Assembly: GCA_002379985.1 (NCBI GenBank) | Contig: DFVG01000037.1 | Location: 4,571-68,570, forward strand | Source of the DNA: Flavobacteriaceae bacterium UBA4166 | Lineage (GTDB): Bacteria > Bacteroidota > Bacteroidia > Flavobacteriales > Flavobacteriaceae | Direction of reading: 5' to 3' | DNA: 64,000 nucleotides | In this document: piece by piece, positions 32,508-41,954 of the stretch | Layout of the letters: every line of letters starts with the position of its first letter | Numbering within the stretch: the first letter of the stretch is position 1 | Translations under genes and position numbers: made by a program | The notes under the pieces: model-generated | Database searches by the model: none | What the model was told of the DNA's origin: nothing | Seen by the model: the letters and a program-made list of their open reading frames with translations, nothing else

Positions 32508-33652
32508 TAGTGTAGGTAATCGGTAATTTCTAACCCGTACCCAATCATTCCTACGCGTTTCGTTTGCTGACTGTTAGAAATGAGTCGGATTTTATGAATT
32601 CCGACATCGTGTAAGATCTGCGCACCAATCCCAAAATCTTTGTTGTCCATAGAAATTCTTGGAGCTTTAACCACGGTATCTCCTTGCTGTGATTTCCGAA
32701 GATAGGCCAACCGATTGAGAAGATTGAGAGACTGACTCTGTTGATTGATAAAGACAATGGCCCCTTTTCCTTCCTGTTCAATCACTTGAAACATCTTGTC
32801 CAACTGTTTTTCACTGTTATTGGTAAGAATTCCTAAAATGTCACTGTTTACTAAAGTGGCATTCACACGAACAGGAACGGGCTCATTGGTCTTCCAAGTT
32901 CCTTTGGTAAGCGCGATATGAATTTGATCATTGGTGGTTTGCTGATAAGCACGTAATCGGAAAGAACCAAATTTAGTCGCCATCGTAAAATCTTCCTTTT
33001 TTTGGATCAATGAATCGTGTTCCATACGGTAGGCAACGAGGTCTTCGATTGAAACCAACTTTAGATCGAACTTCTTCGCCACTTCGATCAACTGAGGCAA
33101 TCGGGCCATGGTTCCGTCTTCGTTCATGATCTCAACGATGACTCCTGCCGGTTGTAATCCAGCTAACCGTGCAAAATCGATGGCAGCTTCCGTGTGTCCT
33201 GTACGTCGCAAGACACCTCCTTCTTTCGCTTTCAGCGGAAAAATATGGCCGGGCCGACTTAAATCATAGGGTTGTGTGTCTTCGGAAATCAAGGCGGCTA
33301 CAGTTTTAGCGCGATCGGAAGCTGAAATTCCCGTGGTTACGCCTTGTCCCTTCAGATCTACAGAAATAGTAAAAGCCGTTTCCATAGGGTCGGTGTTATT
33401 TCCCACCATCATTTCCAGCGAAAGTTCTTCACAGCGGGATTCGGTAAGCGGCGCGCATATGAGTCCGCGACCATGCGTAGCCATAAAGTTGATCATTTCC
33501 GGAGTAACCATTTCGGCGGCAGCCAAAAAATCGCCTTCATTCTCACGATCCTTATCGTCTACAACAATGATGACTTTTCCCTTCTTGATATCGGCAATAG
33601 CATCTTCAATGGTATCTAACTCAATTGCATTTTCGGTATTGGTGGTGATCAT
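32504..33652 (-). CDS. ribB: 3,4-dihydroxy-2-butanone-4-phosphate synthase with a degenerate GTP cyclohydrolase II domain
   Basis: The N-terminal half (about residues 1-210) is a complete DHBP synthase: DDKDRENEGDFLAAAE, THGRGLICAPL, and HTEAAIDFARLAG. It makes the four-carbon unit of riboflavin from ribulose 5-phosphate. The C-terminal half has the outline of GTP cyclohydrolase II (TNNS, IGAQILHDVGI, RLISN), but it contains no Cys at all, whereas the active enzyme needs three zinc cysteines. I therefore expect only the RibB activity. ATG 33652 is chosen over 33673 because it gives the usual short N-terminus. A TATCTTTG -7-like box on the minus strand at 33671-33678 may give ribB its own start; it also ends the ftsK-lolA-lptF unit. 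Confidence 0.88.
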   Translation of the reverse strand: MITTNTENAIELDTIEDAIADIKKGKVIIVVDDKDRENEGDFLAAAEMVTPEMINFMATHGRGLICAPLTESRCEELSLEMMVGNNTDPMETAFTISVDLKGQGVTTGISASDRAKTVAALISEDTQPYDLSRPGHIFPLKAKEGGVLRRTGHTEAAIDFARLAGLQPAGVIVEIMNEDGTMARLPQLIEVAKKFDLKLVSIEDLVAYRMEHDSLIQKKEDFTMATKFGSFRLRAYQQTTNDQIHIALTKGTWKTNEPVPVRVNATLVNSDILGILTNNSEKQLDKMFQVIEQEGKGAIVFINQQSQSLNLLNRLAYLRKSQQGDTVVKAPRISMDNKDFGIGAQILHDVGIHKIRLISNSQQTKRVGMIGYGLEITDYLHY

Positions 33653-33706
33653 CCTTTCAGTTTTACGTTGCAAAGATAAGGAAACTACACCTGATGAAAC
33701 CTCAGA

Positions 33707-35314
33707 TCATGGAGCGTCGTATCCCTTCTTTTTTAATTCTCTTAGGGCAGCGCGATGCATGTCTTCTGAATATCCGAGTTCCTTGTAGTTCTTTGCGATG
33801 TCCTGTAGTTGTGTCGCGTCTCTTGACATGATCAAAGCCTTTTCCTGTTGGGTTAGAATGATGGGTGGACCTTCCGGTTCTTCCTCCTCTTTCTTCTTCA
33901 GGAAATTAAGACGTTGCATAAAGCTGTCAAAATCAAATACACCTTGATCGGTCGTGGCGCGATAGGTTAGCCATATTCCCAGCGGAAGCATGATCACTGT
34001 ACTAAGCCAAGAAGCAATGAACGGATGCATGGTTCCATCTTCGGCACTGTTTTTCGCAAATATTCCGATAAAGTGATACGTAAGAAATAAGAGCACGGCG
34101 ACCACCATGGGGAGTCCCATTCCCCCTTTACGAATAATAGCCCCCAAAGGAGCTCCTACAAAGAAGAGGATGATACAGGCTACGGCAAGGGCATACTTTT
34201 CATGTAAGGCGATCTCATGCTTGTTGATGCGCTTCGTAGTTTCTTTAAACTCTTGTTTTTTATTTTTTACCGATTGTAAGGTGCCCCGCACACTATTTAG
34301 TGCTGTGTTGATCACCTCGGTTTGACGCCTCTTATTGAGAACATCTGTTACCATCGTGACCGGTTCTTCGCTTTTCATAGGGACAGTGTTCTCGTTATCC
34401 GGAAGTTTGAGTGCACCGCTGCGTGTATACATATTATCAGCAAATTGTTGGATATCCCTAGTATACGAGCGTGATAGCGTATCGATCTCTACAAACAGTT
34501 CACTGATCTTATACATATTATGACTGCTTATATTGTTCTGTTTATCGACGTCCTTATTATTAATCTCTGTCAGGTCAATATTGATGGTGTTCTGTTTGAA
34601 AGCGCTTTTGGCAAACGGACGCCGACGTTGTTTTTGGCTATTTTCTACTTGAACATCTTCGTAATAGTTTCCGTCATTCAGAATCAGTGATAAAGTATTG
34701 CTGCCCTCTTCACTGGCTAGCTCTCCATTATCCGCTACAATCACCGTAAAATTACCGCTAGGTTTCTTAGGGTTTTTCTTATGAATGATCACATCGTGTA
34801 AAAACTGATCATTATCCCCGCTCTTTTCGCTTACTTTGATATTAATGTTGTCGCCTACTTGGCTAAATTGTCCTTCGGCGATGACCATGGAAGGTTTGAA
34901 CTGAGAAATATTTCGTCGTAAATTCTGCCACTTATATTCAGAATAGGGAATCACATTGTTGGCAAAAAAGAAGGCAGTGATGGCTAATAGCAAGATAAAT
35001 ACCATGAGGCTTCGCATCGCACGTTGTAGGGAAATTCCTGTCGACTTCATCGCAGCGAACTCATACTTTTCAGAAAAATTTCCGAAGACCATGAGCGAAG
35101 TCACCAAGATGGTGAGCGGAAGTACTAAGGGTATTAATCGTGGCGAAACGTACCAAAGGAATTTCAGAATGATCCAAACATCCAAATCCTTGCCCGCCAG
35201 TTCGCTAATGTATAGCCAGATGGTTTGCAGCACAAAAATGAACATTAAAATAATGAAGACGCTGATAAACGTCTTCAAATAACTCACTAATATGTAGCGA
35301 TCCAGTATTTTCAC
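33707..35314 (-). CDS. LptF/LptG-family lipopolysaccharide export permease
   Basis: A 535-residue membrane protein with the LptF/LptG layout: three N-terminal helices (LDRYILVSYLKTF at the start, then two more before residue 120), a large periplasmic beta-jellyroll domain (about 130-370) and three C-terminal helices (VACIILFFVGAPLGAIIRKGG, about 395). With LptB it would lift lipopolysaccharide out of the inner membrane. The extended C-terminal tail is acidic then basic (KKKEEEEPEGPP) and longer than in proteobacteria. It lies between lolA and ribB in an operon starting at ftsK. Whether it is F or G cannot be settled here. Confidence 0.9.
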   Translation of the reverse strand: MKILDRYILVSYLKTFISVFIILMFIFVLQTIWLYISELAGKDLDVWIILKFLWYVSPRLIPLVLPLTILVTSLMVFGNFSEKYEFAAMKSTGISLQRAMRSLMVFILLLAITAFFFANNVIPYSEYKWQNLRRNISQFKPSMVIAEGQFSQVGDNINIKVSEKSGDNDQFLHDVIIHKKNPKKPSGNFTVIVADNGELASEEGSNTLSLILNDGNYYEDVQVENSQKQRRRPFAKSAFKQNTINIDLTEINNKDVDKQNNISSHNMYKISELFVEIDTLSRSYTRDIQQFADNMYTRSGALKLPDNENTVPMKSEEPVTMVTDVLNKRRQTEVINTALNSVRGTLQSVKNKKQEFKETTKRINKHEIALHEKYALAVACIILFFVGAPLGAIIRKGGMGLPMVVAVLLFLTYHFIGIFAKNSAEDGTMHPFIASWLSTVIMLPLGIWLTYRATTDQGVFDFDSFMQRLNFLKKKEEEEPEGPPIILTQQEKALIMSRDATQLQDIAKNYKELGYSEDMHRAALRELKKKGYDAP

Positions 35315-35324
35315 CTAAGCGAAC

Positions 35325-35987
35325 TTAATCCAACTCGTTGATGTAGTAGCCTTCGTTTTTATATTTGGCCGTGTCAAAGGTAAACAAGGTATTTGACAAT
35401 GGCTGATTGGTTTTAAACGAATTTACTGTAAGTGTATATTTGGTACCTTTCGCATCTGTTTGGATCAATTTATAGATGTGCTTTGTCTGTACATCGATGC
35501 CCAATAAAATATTTTTGATCTCAGCATTGCTGTCGATAGGCGTTAATCTGATGAATTGTATTTTTCGCCCCTTGACGTTTTCTACAATATCTTTCTTGTA
35601 GGTATATCCTTTCTCGTAAAAGGTCAACATTTTAGAAGGCGTAATAGCCTTATCATCATTGGGATCGTAAGAGGAGATGGTCACCTCTTCATCTTCAGGA
35701 ACGATGGTGTACATTTTTTTTCCGTCGAAAAGGGTTGTGCTCCCCATCATGTTCAAAAGGTATTTGTTTCCGCTAAGGATCACATCACCACGCGCATCTT
35801 GATTGACGCCTTCTTTGGAATTGTGAAGATTGTATTTAAAATCGATCGTAATATTGTTGTACGACTTTACCTTGCTGCTAACCTCATTGAGCATCGTTTT
35901 AGCGTCTTGTGCGAACGCCGAAAATGATCCTACGATCATCAAAATGCTCACGGCAAAAAGTTTCCATTTAGTTGTCATTGCTTTCAT
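35325..35987 (-). CDS. lolA: Outer-membrane lipoprotein carrier protein LolA
   Basis: The signal peptide (about 4-26, ending FAQ) precedes a LolA-type half-barrel. Typical segments are DFKYNLHNSKEGVNQDARGDVILSG and the GKKMYTIVPEDEEVTISSYDP hairpin; total length is 220 aa. LolA shuttles lipoproteins across the periplasm. Its 5' end overlaps ftsK by 20 bp, and either ATG 35987 or 35978 could be the start; the second gives the cleaner signal peptide. It is in the operon ftsK-lolA-lptF-ribB. Confidence 0.88.
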   Translation of the reverse strand: MKAMTTKWKLFAVSILMIVGSFSAFAQDAKTMLNEVSSKVKSYNNITIDFKYNLHNSKEGVNQDARGDVILSGNKYLLNMMGSTTLFDGKKMYTIVPEDEEVTISSYDPNDDKAITPSKMLTFYEKGYTYKKDIVENVKGRKIQFIRLTPIDSNAEIKNILLGIDVQTKHIYKLIQTDAKGTKYTLTVNSFKTNQPLSNTLFTFDTAKYKNEGYYINELD

Positions 35988-38352
35988 TTTGTAGTAGTTG
36001 ATTTAGTGCTTCAATCGTTGGAACTAAAACTTGTCTCGCTTTGCTGCCTTCAAACGGACCCACAATGCCTGCTGCTTCGAGTTGGTCTATGATGCGACCG
36101 GCACGATTATATCCTAATTTGAGTTTACGCTGAAGTAAAGAGGCCGATCCTTGTTGAGCGATCACCAGTACTTCTGCAGCTTCACGGAACAATTTATCAC
36201 GTTCCTCGATAATATCATCAAGAGTTGTGCCACCTTCTTCACCCACGTACTCCGGAAGCATATGCGCATCAGGGTAGGCTTTCTGAGAGCCAATGTAATC
36301 GGTGATATCTGAAACTTCAGGAGTATCTACAAATGCACATTGTAAGCGTGTCAGGTCATTTCCTTGGGTATACAACATGTCACCCCGGCCAATCAACTGA
36401 TCGGCCCCAGCACTGTCTAAAATGGTGCGTGAATCGATCTTACTTGTTACCCGAAAAGCGACACGCGCCGGGAAGTTGGCTTTGATGATCCCCGTAATCA
36501 CGTTTACCGAAGGACGCTGTGTTGCAATGATCAAGTGAATCCCAATGGCTCGCGCTAATTGTGCCAATCGGGCTATAGGGGTTTCTACCTCTTTTCCTGC
36601 GGTCATGATCAAATCAGCAAATTCGTCGATCACGAGTACGATATAGGGCAGAAAACGATGGCCATCGTTGGGGTTGAGTTTGCGTTTCTTGAATTTGGTA
36701 TTGTATTCTTTGATGTTTCTACACATCGCATCTTTCAACAGATCGTAGCGTTCGTCCATCTCGATACAAAGCGAGTTCAGTGTATTGATCACTTTATTGG
36801 TATCGGTAATGATGGCCTCTTCCGTGTCCGGCAATTTTGCCAAATAATGCCGTTCGATCTTATTGAAAAGTGTCAGCTCTACTTTTTTAGGGTCTACCAA
36901 CACAAATTTCACTTCCGCCGGGTGTTTTTTGTAGAGTAGGGAAGTGAGGATGGCATTTAATCCCACTGATTTCCCTTGTCCGGTGGCTCCTGCCATCAGC
37001 AAGTGCGGCATTTTAGCCAAATCTACCACAAAGGTCTCGTTGCTAATGGTTTTTCCTAAGGCAAGCGGAAGTTGCATTTCAGCGTTTTGGAACTTCTGTG
37101 ATGCAATGACAGAACGCATGGAAACAATCTTAGGTTTTTTATTCGGAACCTCAATACCAATGGTGCCGCGTCCCGGAATAGGTGCGATAATTCGAATTCC
37201 TAAGGCGGAAAGAGATAAGGCAATATCATCTTCTAGATTTTTGATCTTCGAAATACGAATTCCCGCTTCCGGAATAATTTCATACAAGGTAACCGTAGGC
37301 CCTACGGTAGCTTTAATATTTTGAATGCCAATCTTATAATTATTCAGGGTTTGAACGATTCGGTTCTTATTTTCTTCCAGTTCTTCCTGATTGATCGTAA
37401 TTCCTTTTCCTGCCGTATAATCTTTGAGCAAATCAATGGTAGGGAATTTAAAATTACTCAACTCTAGAGTGGGGTCGAACTCCCCAAAATCTTCTACCAA
37501 CTTTTTGCTCATGTTCTCTTCCACCGCCTCTTCTTCCGGAGCTTCTTCTACTTCCATGGTGATGTCTTCTTCGGAAGTGTCGCTTGTTTTCAAATGGGGT
37601 TCCGGGATGTCATCATGTTCTTCGGAAGTTACTTCCATGGGTGTGGTTACCGGCGCTGTTTCTTCCACAGAAGCTACCACCGTTTTTTCGTAATCGGTTT
37701 GATCTGGGGTTTCTTCGGAAGCAGTTGCTGTTTCCGAAGCAAAATCCTCAGAAATTTCTTTACGTGTTCTTTGCAGGGCTGCACCTACTTTCTCAGGTGT
37801 CAGTTTCAGACGAACCACTAAATATACGATCGCTAGGAAGGTGAGTACAAGTATGGCACCTGTGAGTCCTAGATAATCTTGAAGCCAATCGTTCGCTTCA
37901 AAACCAACCACGCCGCTTAATAGTGAATTGTTTTCCGAAAAGAAACCAAAAAAAGTAGCGATCCAAAGCATTACTAGTAATCCCCAAAACCAAAATTTGA
38001 TCAATGCTTTCTTACGATAGTCGAAAAAATAGTACACCCCGGTGAGTGTCACGAGCGCTGCCAAGATAAATGCAGCCACGCCAAACCCTCTGTACACAAA
38101 GAAGTGGCCTACCGTATTTCCAAATTTGTTCATCCAATTTTCGGCTTGGACCTCACGTGCCGTAGCCATGCCTACTTCACTTTGGTCGGCTTGCCAGGAA
38201 AAAAAATAGGAGAAAAATGAAAGTAGGAGCGCAAGGCCTAAAAAGAATAAAAATCCACCCAAAACAATCTTTTGTTGTTTTGAAAGTGACAGCGAAATCT
38301 TTTTCCGTGGGGTAGTGGATTTTTTAGAGGTTTTCTTCTTTTTTCGCGCCAT
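35968..38352 (-). CDS. ftsK: DNA translocase FtsK/SpoIIIE
   Basis: The 794-residue protein has four N-terminal membrane helices (about 25-175), an acidic Glu/Thr-rich linker (about 195-285) and the motor. The Walker A is GATGQGKSVGLNA (about residue 455), Walker B lies in YIVLVIDEFADLI, and the C-terminal gamma winged helix is at about 730-785 (SASLLQRKLKLGYNRAGRIID). FtsK pumps chromosome termini across the closing septum and activates XerCD. It heads the minus-strand operon with lolA, lptF and ribB, a common flavobacterial order. Confidence 0.95.
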   Translation of the reverse strand: MARKKKKTSKKSTTPRKKISLSLSKQQKIVLGGFLFFLGLALLLSFFSYFFSWQADQSEVGMATAREVQAENWMNKFGNTVGHFFVYRGFGVAAFILAALVTLTGVYYFFDYRKKALIKFWFWGLLVMLWIATFFGFFSENNSLLSGVVGFEANDWLQDYLGLTGAILVLTFLAIVYLVVRLKLTPEKVGAALQRTRKEISEDFASETATASEETPDQTDYEKTVVASVEETAPVTTPMEVTSEEHDDIPEPHLKTSDTSEEDITMEVEEAPEEEAVEENMSKKLVEDFGEFDPTLELSNFKFPTIDLLKDYTAGKGITINQEELEENKNRIVQTLNNYKIGIQNIKATVGPTVTLYEIIPEAGIRISKIKNLEDDIALSLSALGIRIIAPIPGRGTIGIEVPNKKPKIVSMRSVIASQKFQNAEMQLPLALGKTISNETFVVDLAKMPHLLMAGATGQGKSVGLNAILTSLLYKKHPAEVKFVLVDPKKVELTLFNKIERHYLAKLPDTEEAIITDTNKVINTLNSLCIEMDERYDLLKDAMCRNIKEYNTKFKKRKLNPNDGHRFLPYIVLVIDEFADLIMTAGKEVETPIARLAQLARAIGIHLIIATQRPSVNVITGIIKANFPARVAFRVTSKIDSRTILDSAGADQLIGRGDMLYTQGNDLTRLQCAFVDTPEVSDITDYIGSQKAYPDAHMLPEYVGEEGGTTLDDIIEERDKLFREAAEVLVIAQQGSASLLQRKLKLGYNRAGRIIDQLEAAGIVGPFEGSKARQVLVPTIEALNQLLQNESNDN

Positions 38353-38456
38353 GCGGAATCGGTAGGTTTTTCAACAAAAATACAATAATGTAACGGTACA
38401 AGCTACATAAATATTTTGAAAAGGCAATCGATTTGCGGTCGCATGACGCCGCTTTT

Positions 38457-39449
38457 TTAGTCGGAAAAATGATATGCTATGAGTAATTTTTCGTGATCCC
38501 GCCACCGCACCCAACCCTGCGTACTAGTTTGCTGCTTGTCGTTACGGACTGCCACTTGTAGCCAATCCCCTTGCACCGCTAGCGGTATTAGGCGTTCATA
38601 AGCTTCAGAAAGCAACCCGCTATGAGCAAGTGGTTTTAACCGAAGTGATTGCGGGTGTTCCGCCAAAAGTGTTATAGCATTTAGCTGTAGGAGAAATTCA
38701 GGCCAATGAAGTAGCTTTCCTTTGTTTTTATCGAGATAGGTGATTTGCCCGGTCTTCTGATTCACTACTACTTTTACGAAGTCATGCCCTTCTGCAATGA
38801 CTTTAAAATAAAATTCTCCGTGAGGCGTATGGTGATATTCAGGCCATAGATAGGGTGGGGCACTTTTCAGCACAAAGCCACCAGATGGGTCCTGTTGCAG
38901 CGCAATACTATCTTGCGGGAGGTGTTCTGCTACGCCTTTTTCCCAATTGATATTTCCGTAGAAATAACAATGAGGATACTCATAAAAGTTGGGCTTAAAA
39001 AATCCGAGTCCGATTTCAACGCCATCTAAACCTTTCAACGATTTTTTCTTGGGAAGTAAGTTCTTTCTGGTATTGATCTTGGCCGGAGCCAACATCGAAA
39101 TAGGTTCTGTAGACGATCTCTCGATACGCTCTTTTTCGGAAGGCATTTGCTCTTGATTGCGCTGCAGATAGCGATAATGCGTAACGCCATAACCAATTCC
39201 TAAGAATAGCAACAATATCCAATTCAACCGAACGATCCATTTGTGAACCACATGATAGGCAATGATAAAAGAGCTGAGAAAGGCCAATCCACCAAACAAT
39301 ACTCCATAGCCCAAAACGATTGCGCCACCAGCCAAGCCTTGGTTCTTTCCTGCGCCGATCGCCCCGGCAAAAAACAACCCTAGGAGAAAGAACACCAGAG
39401 CGGTTAGGATATAGAATACAATGCTCGCCGGCTTCAAGAGTTTTTTCAT
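38457..39449 (-). CDS. Membrane protein with C-terminal GWVRWR-type domain, function unknown
   Basis: Three N-terminal hydrophobic helices (about 8-30, 38-70 and 77-92) are followed by a soluble domain. I recognise no known family. The last 100 residues share a layout with the product of 39451-40092: FKVIAEGHDFVKVVVNQKTGQITYLDKNKGKLLHWPEFLL corresponds to the DYVEIIANETTGKTVYISRHIGEFVSWAEFLL stretch, and both end in GDW-x(2)-VA ... GW[VI]RWR ... LLI. The two genes are one base apart and follow the VWA gene. The domain looks like an SH3-like fold at the end of the chain, but that is only an impression. Confidence 0.7.
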   Translation of the reverse strand: MKKLLKPASIVFYILTALVFFLLGLFFAGAIGAGKNQGLAGGAIVLGYGVLFGGLAFLSSFIIAYHVVHKWIVRLNWILLLFLGIGYGVTHYRYLQRNQEQMPSEKERIERSSTEPISMLAPAKINTRKNLLPKKKSLKGLDGVEIGLGFFKPNFYEYPHCYFYGNINWEKGVAEHLPQDSIALQQDPSGGFVLKSAPPYLWPEYHHTPHGEFYFKVIAEGHDFVKVVVNQKTGQITYLDKNKGKLLHWPEFLLQLNAITLLAEHPQSLRLKPLAHSGLLSEAYERLIPLAVQGDWLQVAVRNDKQQTSTQGWVRWRDHEKLLIAYHFSD

Positions 39450-39450
39450 G

Positions 39451-40092
39451 TTAAGAAAGTAAGTTATGCCGAATAAGTAATCGCCCGTCTTTGCGCCAAC
39501 GAATCCAGCCTGTGTCTCCGGTAGGGTTGAAATCGTTGTCTAGAATGGCTACTTCCATCCAATCGCCTGCCACAAATTTGGGTCGAAAGAAGGTGTTTCG
39601 GTCGTAAATTCTCCCGGCCGATTTAATTTTAGGATCGTCATAGACCTTTTGGCCCTCTTGATCAAATTCTACCGAATGCATGTTCAATAAAAATTCAGCC
39701 CAAGAAACAAACTCCCCGATATGGCGTGATATATAGACGGTCTTTCCGGTGGTTTCATTGGCGATGATTTCAACATAATCGGTGCCTAGTCTCTTCACTC
39801 CAATGTAAAAGATACCATAATCTAGTTTGTCATAGATGGGCTCAAACCATTGTGGGGCATAGTCGATCACCATATTGTATCCCAATTTCTTCAATGTAAT
39901 GCTGTCAATAGGTTTTTCTTGTCCGGGTAATTTCACCGACAAAGAAGCTTCGTCGTACAAATAAAGAGTATGACCTTCTGAGAATTGAGGAGCGAAAAAC
40001 CCGATGGGCAAGGGTCTGTTTTGAGCGTACCCAATGCCAATAATCAAGAATGCTGTTATGGAAATAATGTATTTTTTTCGTAGTAACTTCAT
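39451..40092 (-). CDS. Secreted GWIRWR-domain protein, function unknown
   Basis: A signal peptide (about 1-24, ending GYAQ) leads to a soluble protein of 213 aa in total. The centre has RLGTDYVEIIANETTGKTV and WAEFLLNMHSVEF, and the end has GDWMEVAILDNDFNPTGDTGWIRWRKDGRLLI. This is the same module as in the downstream gene at 38457. No catalytic motif is visible. Its ATG overlaps the VWA stop region by a single base, so it belongs to the VWA operon and should act in the periplasm with that protein. Confidence 0.7.
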   Translation of the reverse strand: MKLLRKKYIISITAFLIIGIGYAQNRPLPIGFFAPQFSEGHTLYLYDEASLSVKLPGQEKPIDSITLKKLGYNMVIDYAPQWFEPIYDKLDYGIFYIGVKRLGTDYVEIIANETTGKTVYISRHIGEFVSWAEFLLNMHSVEFDQEGQKVYDDPKIKSAGRIYDRNTFFRPKFVAGDWMEVAILDNDFNPTGDTGWIRWRKDGRLLIRHNLLS

Positions 40093-41486
40093 TAGTTGTA
40101 GGTTATTTTTTCAGAATGGTTTTCACCTTTTTTTAGTACGTATTTGAAGGTGCGTTTTGGCTTGCTCTTGTTGACACCTAAGGGTGTCACTACAAATTCG
40201 TAGGTACCCGGGTTCAGAAGAAATTTAATTCCCCGATTATAGGTGCGTCCCCCTGCAACATGTTTAGCAGCATCAAGGTCGGTTACCGTCACCATCGAAT
40301 CAATATCTTCTCCGTTCCATAAGACGTTCAGGGAAACCGTCCCGGTAGTAAAGTCGTATTTCACAGGAGTTGTCTTTGCGCCGGTAACAACGACATTCTT
40401 AATTTCGGTCACCGTGTGCATTCCTTCCATTTGAAGGGCTTGAATTTTAAGATCGTAGGTCCCCGGGTTGACTTCCAGTTCTTTTGTACGGCCGTAGGTG
40501 CGCCCCCCGCTAATGCGTTCTCCCTGTTTATTAAGCACAGAGACCGTAGCGTCCCATCCTTCGTCGTTGTTAGTAATCAGAACGGCCATTTTCCCACCGT
40601 CAAAGCTAATGGTGCGCTCTGTTTTTTGATCTTCTAGACTTTTTTCACCGGTGATGGTAATTGCTTCTACGCTACTACCCAGCGGATAGGCCACAAGATC
40701 GTAAGTACCCTCCGGAAGATACATATAGCGGGTTTCCCCATACGTTCGTAGGGAACCCATTTCTTCGTCTGTTCCGGCTTTATAAGCTTTTACATAAGCA
40801 TCGATCGCTTCTCCATTCTTCGTGGCAAAAACTCCAAAATTACCTTCACGTTTATCGATGGTTTCTGCCACGGCTTCATTCATTACTTCGGTTAGTCCTG
40901 TAGCGTCTGCCGCGTCATAATAGTTTCCTTCCCCTGCCTCGGCTGCACATTTTAGTTGTTCGGTTTCACTTTCCTTCAAACCAAAACCAACAATATGTAA
41001 CTTAAAATCGATTCCTTCTTTTTTTGCTGCGGAAACAACATCACAGATATTTCCGTCACAGGATTCAATACCATCTGTAATGAGAATGATGGTAGCTTTT
41101 TCTTTGGACTTACGCAATTGGTCGATCACTAGTGCTGCGGAATAGGCGAGTGGTGTTTTGCCTAGCGGTTTAATACTTTTTATCGCCGAAGTAACACTAG
41201 TTTTAGAAGCGTTGTTTAGTGGAACAAGCGTTTCCACGTCCTTACAATCTCCCTTTTGACGATGCCCATATGCCACTAATCCAATTTGCTGTGCTTCGGC
41301 TAATGTAGAAATTGAAGAAGATAAAACTTCCGAAGCGATTTCCATTTTGGTCTTTCCGCTCATCTGTCCCCACATGGAACCGCTGGCATCATAAATAAAC
41401 ATGATTGGAGCCGTTTCTCCGCCATTTTGGGCCCAAAGGGTGGGCATGGCAATCGAAAGCAATAGGAGTAGTATCGCTTTTTTCAT
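40092..41486 (-). CDS. Secreted VWA-domain protein with three repeated beta-domains
   Basis: After a signal peptide (about 1-20 from ATG 41486) comes a von Willebrand A domain with an intact MIDAS motif (FIYDASGSMWGQ, about residue 30) and ITDGIESCDG. Behind it are three similar beta-sandwich repeats, each ending in a pattern like GGRTYGR ... NPGTYDL ... P/A-L (about residues 225-285, 300-360, 380-440). ATG 41486 is preferred over a TTG at 41495. The promoter with the shared palindrome lies at 41529-41577. VWA proteins of this kind bind partners through a metal ion; with the two downstream genes it probably forms an envelope complex. Confidence 0.83.
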   Translation of the reverse strand: MKKAILLLLLSIAMPTLWAQNGGETAPIMFIYDASGSMWGQMSGKTKMEIASEVLSSSISTLAEAQQIGLVAYGHRQKGDCKDVETLVPLNNASKTSVTSAIKSIKPLGKTPLAYSAALVIDQLRKSKEKATIILITDGIESCDGNICDVVSAAKKEGIDFKLHIVGFGLKESETEQLKCAAEAGEGNYYDAADATGLTEVMNEAVAETIDKREGNFGVFATKNGEAIDAYVKAYKAGTDEEMGSLRTYGETRYMYLPEGTYDLVAYPLGSSVEAITITGEKSLEDQKTERTISFDGGKMAVLITNNDEGWDATVSVLNKQGERISGGRTYGRTKELEVNPGTYDLKIQALQMEGMHTVTEIKNVVVTGAKTTPVKYDFTTGTVSLNVLWNGEDIDSMVTVTDLDAAKHVAGGRTYNRGIKFLLNPGTYEFVVTPLGVNKSKPKRTFKYVLKKGENHSEKITYN

Positions 41487-41528
41487 AATTGACAAGTTTG
41501 GTTGTTCTAATGTAATAAATTATCAGAA

Positions 41529-41577
41529 CAAACTTACTTTCAGGCAGTTGGCTTGTCAATTACCCAATTGGGTGATT
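41529..41577 (-). promoter_or_regulatory. Promoter and palindromic operator of the VWA operon
   Basis: On the minus strand AATCACCCAATTGGGTAATT (41558-41577) is a near-perfect palindrome whose right end runs into TTG of the -33 box (41557-41559). A 20-bp spacer then leads to TAAGTTTG (-7, 41529-41536), 42 bp before the ATG. The same arrangement is seen at 42546-42594. Confidence 0.78.
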
Positions 41578-41594
41578 TCCGAAAAAAAGAGAAA

Positions 41595-41954
41595 TTAAAA
41601 CTTAGGAATATAGATGATTGCTGCAATAACAATGGCTGCTATGGCTGCAAAGAACACGGCACCTGCAGCGACGTCTTTGATATAGCCAATTTTATTGTGG
41701 AAGTCGGGATGAATAAAATCAGCAATTTCTTCAGCAGCGGTATTCAGCCCTTCAATCCCCATGACTAAACCAATAGCCAACACTTGCAGCATCCACTCGG
41801 TTGTAGAAATTTCAAAATAAAACCCGGCGATGGTTACTAGAACGGCAATAATGCTCTGAACCTGAATACTAGGTTCATTCTTGAGAAGTTTAATAGCGCC
41901 AATGAAAGCGTACCGAAATCCTTTAAGGCGCTTGCCGAGGTAGGAATCCCACAT
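41595..41954 (-). CDS. Diacylglycerol kinase, DgkA family
   Basis: A 119-residue membrane enzyme with three helices. The signature is in the second half: LVMGIEGLNTAAEEIADFI (the Glu/Asn active-site block, about residues 68-86), followed by KIGYIKDVAAGAVFFAA. In Bacteroidota such proteins may act on diacylglycerol or undecaprenol. Its ATG is adjacent to the tpx stop codon, so the two genes form an operon. Confidence 0.9.
   Translation of the reverse strand: MWDSYLGKRLKGFRYAFIGAIKLLKNEPSIQVQSIIAVLVTIAGFYFEISTTEWMLQVLAIGLVMGIEGLNTAAEEIADFIHPDFHNKIGYIKDVAAGAVFFAAIAAIVIAAIIYIPKF

Noticed and set aside
36559..37844. Several plus-strand open frames opposite ftsK
   Set aside because: They are shadows of the FtsK coding sequence; their translations have no recognisable domain.
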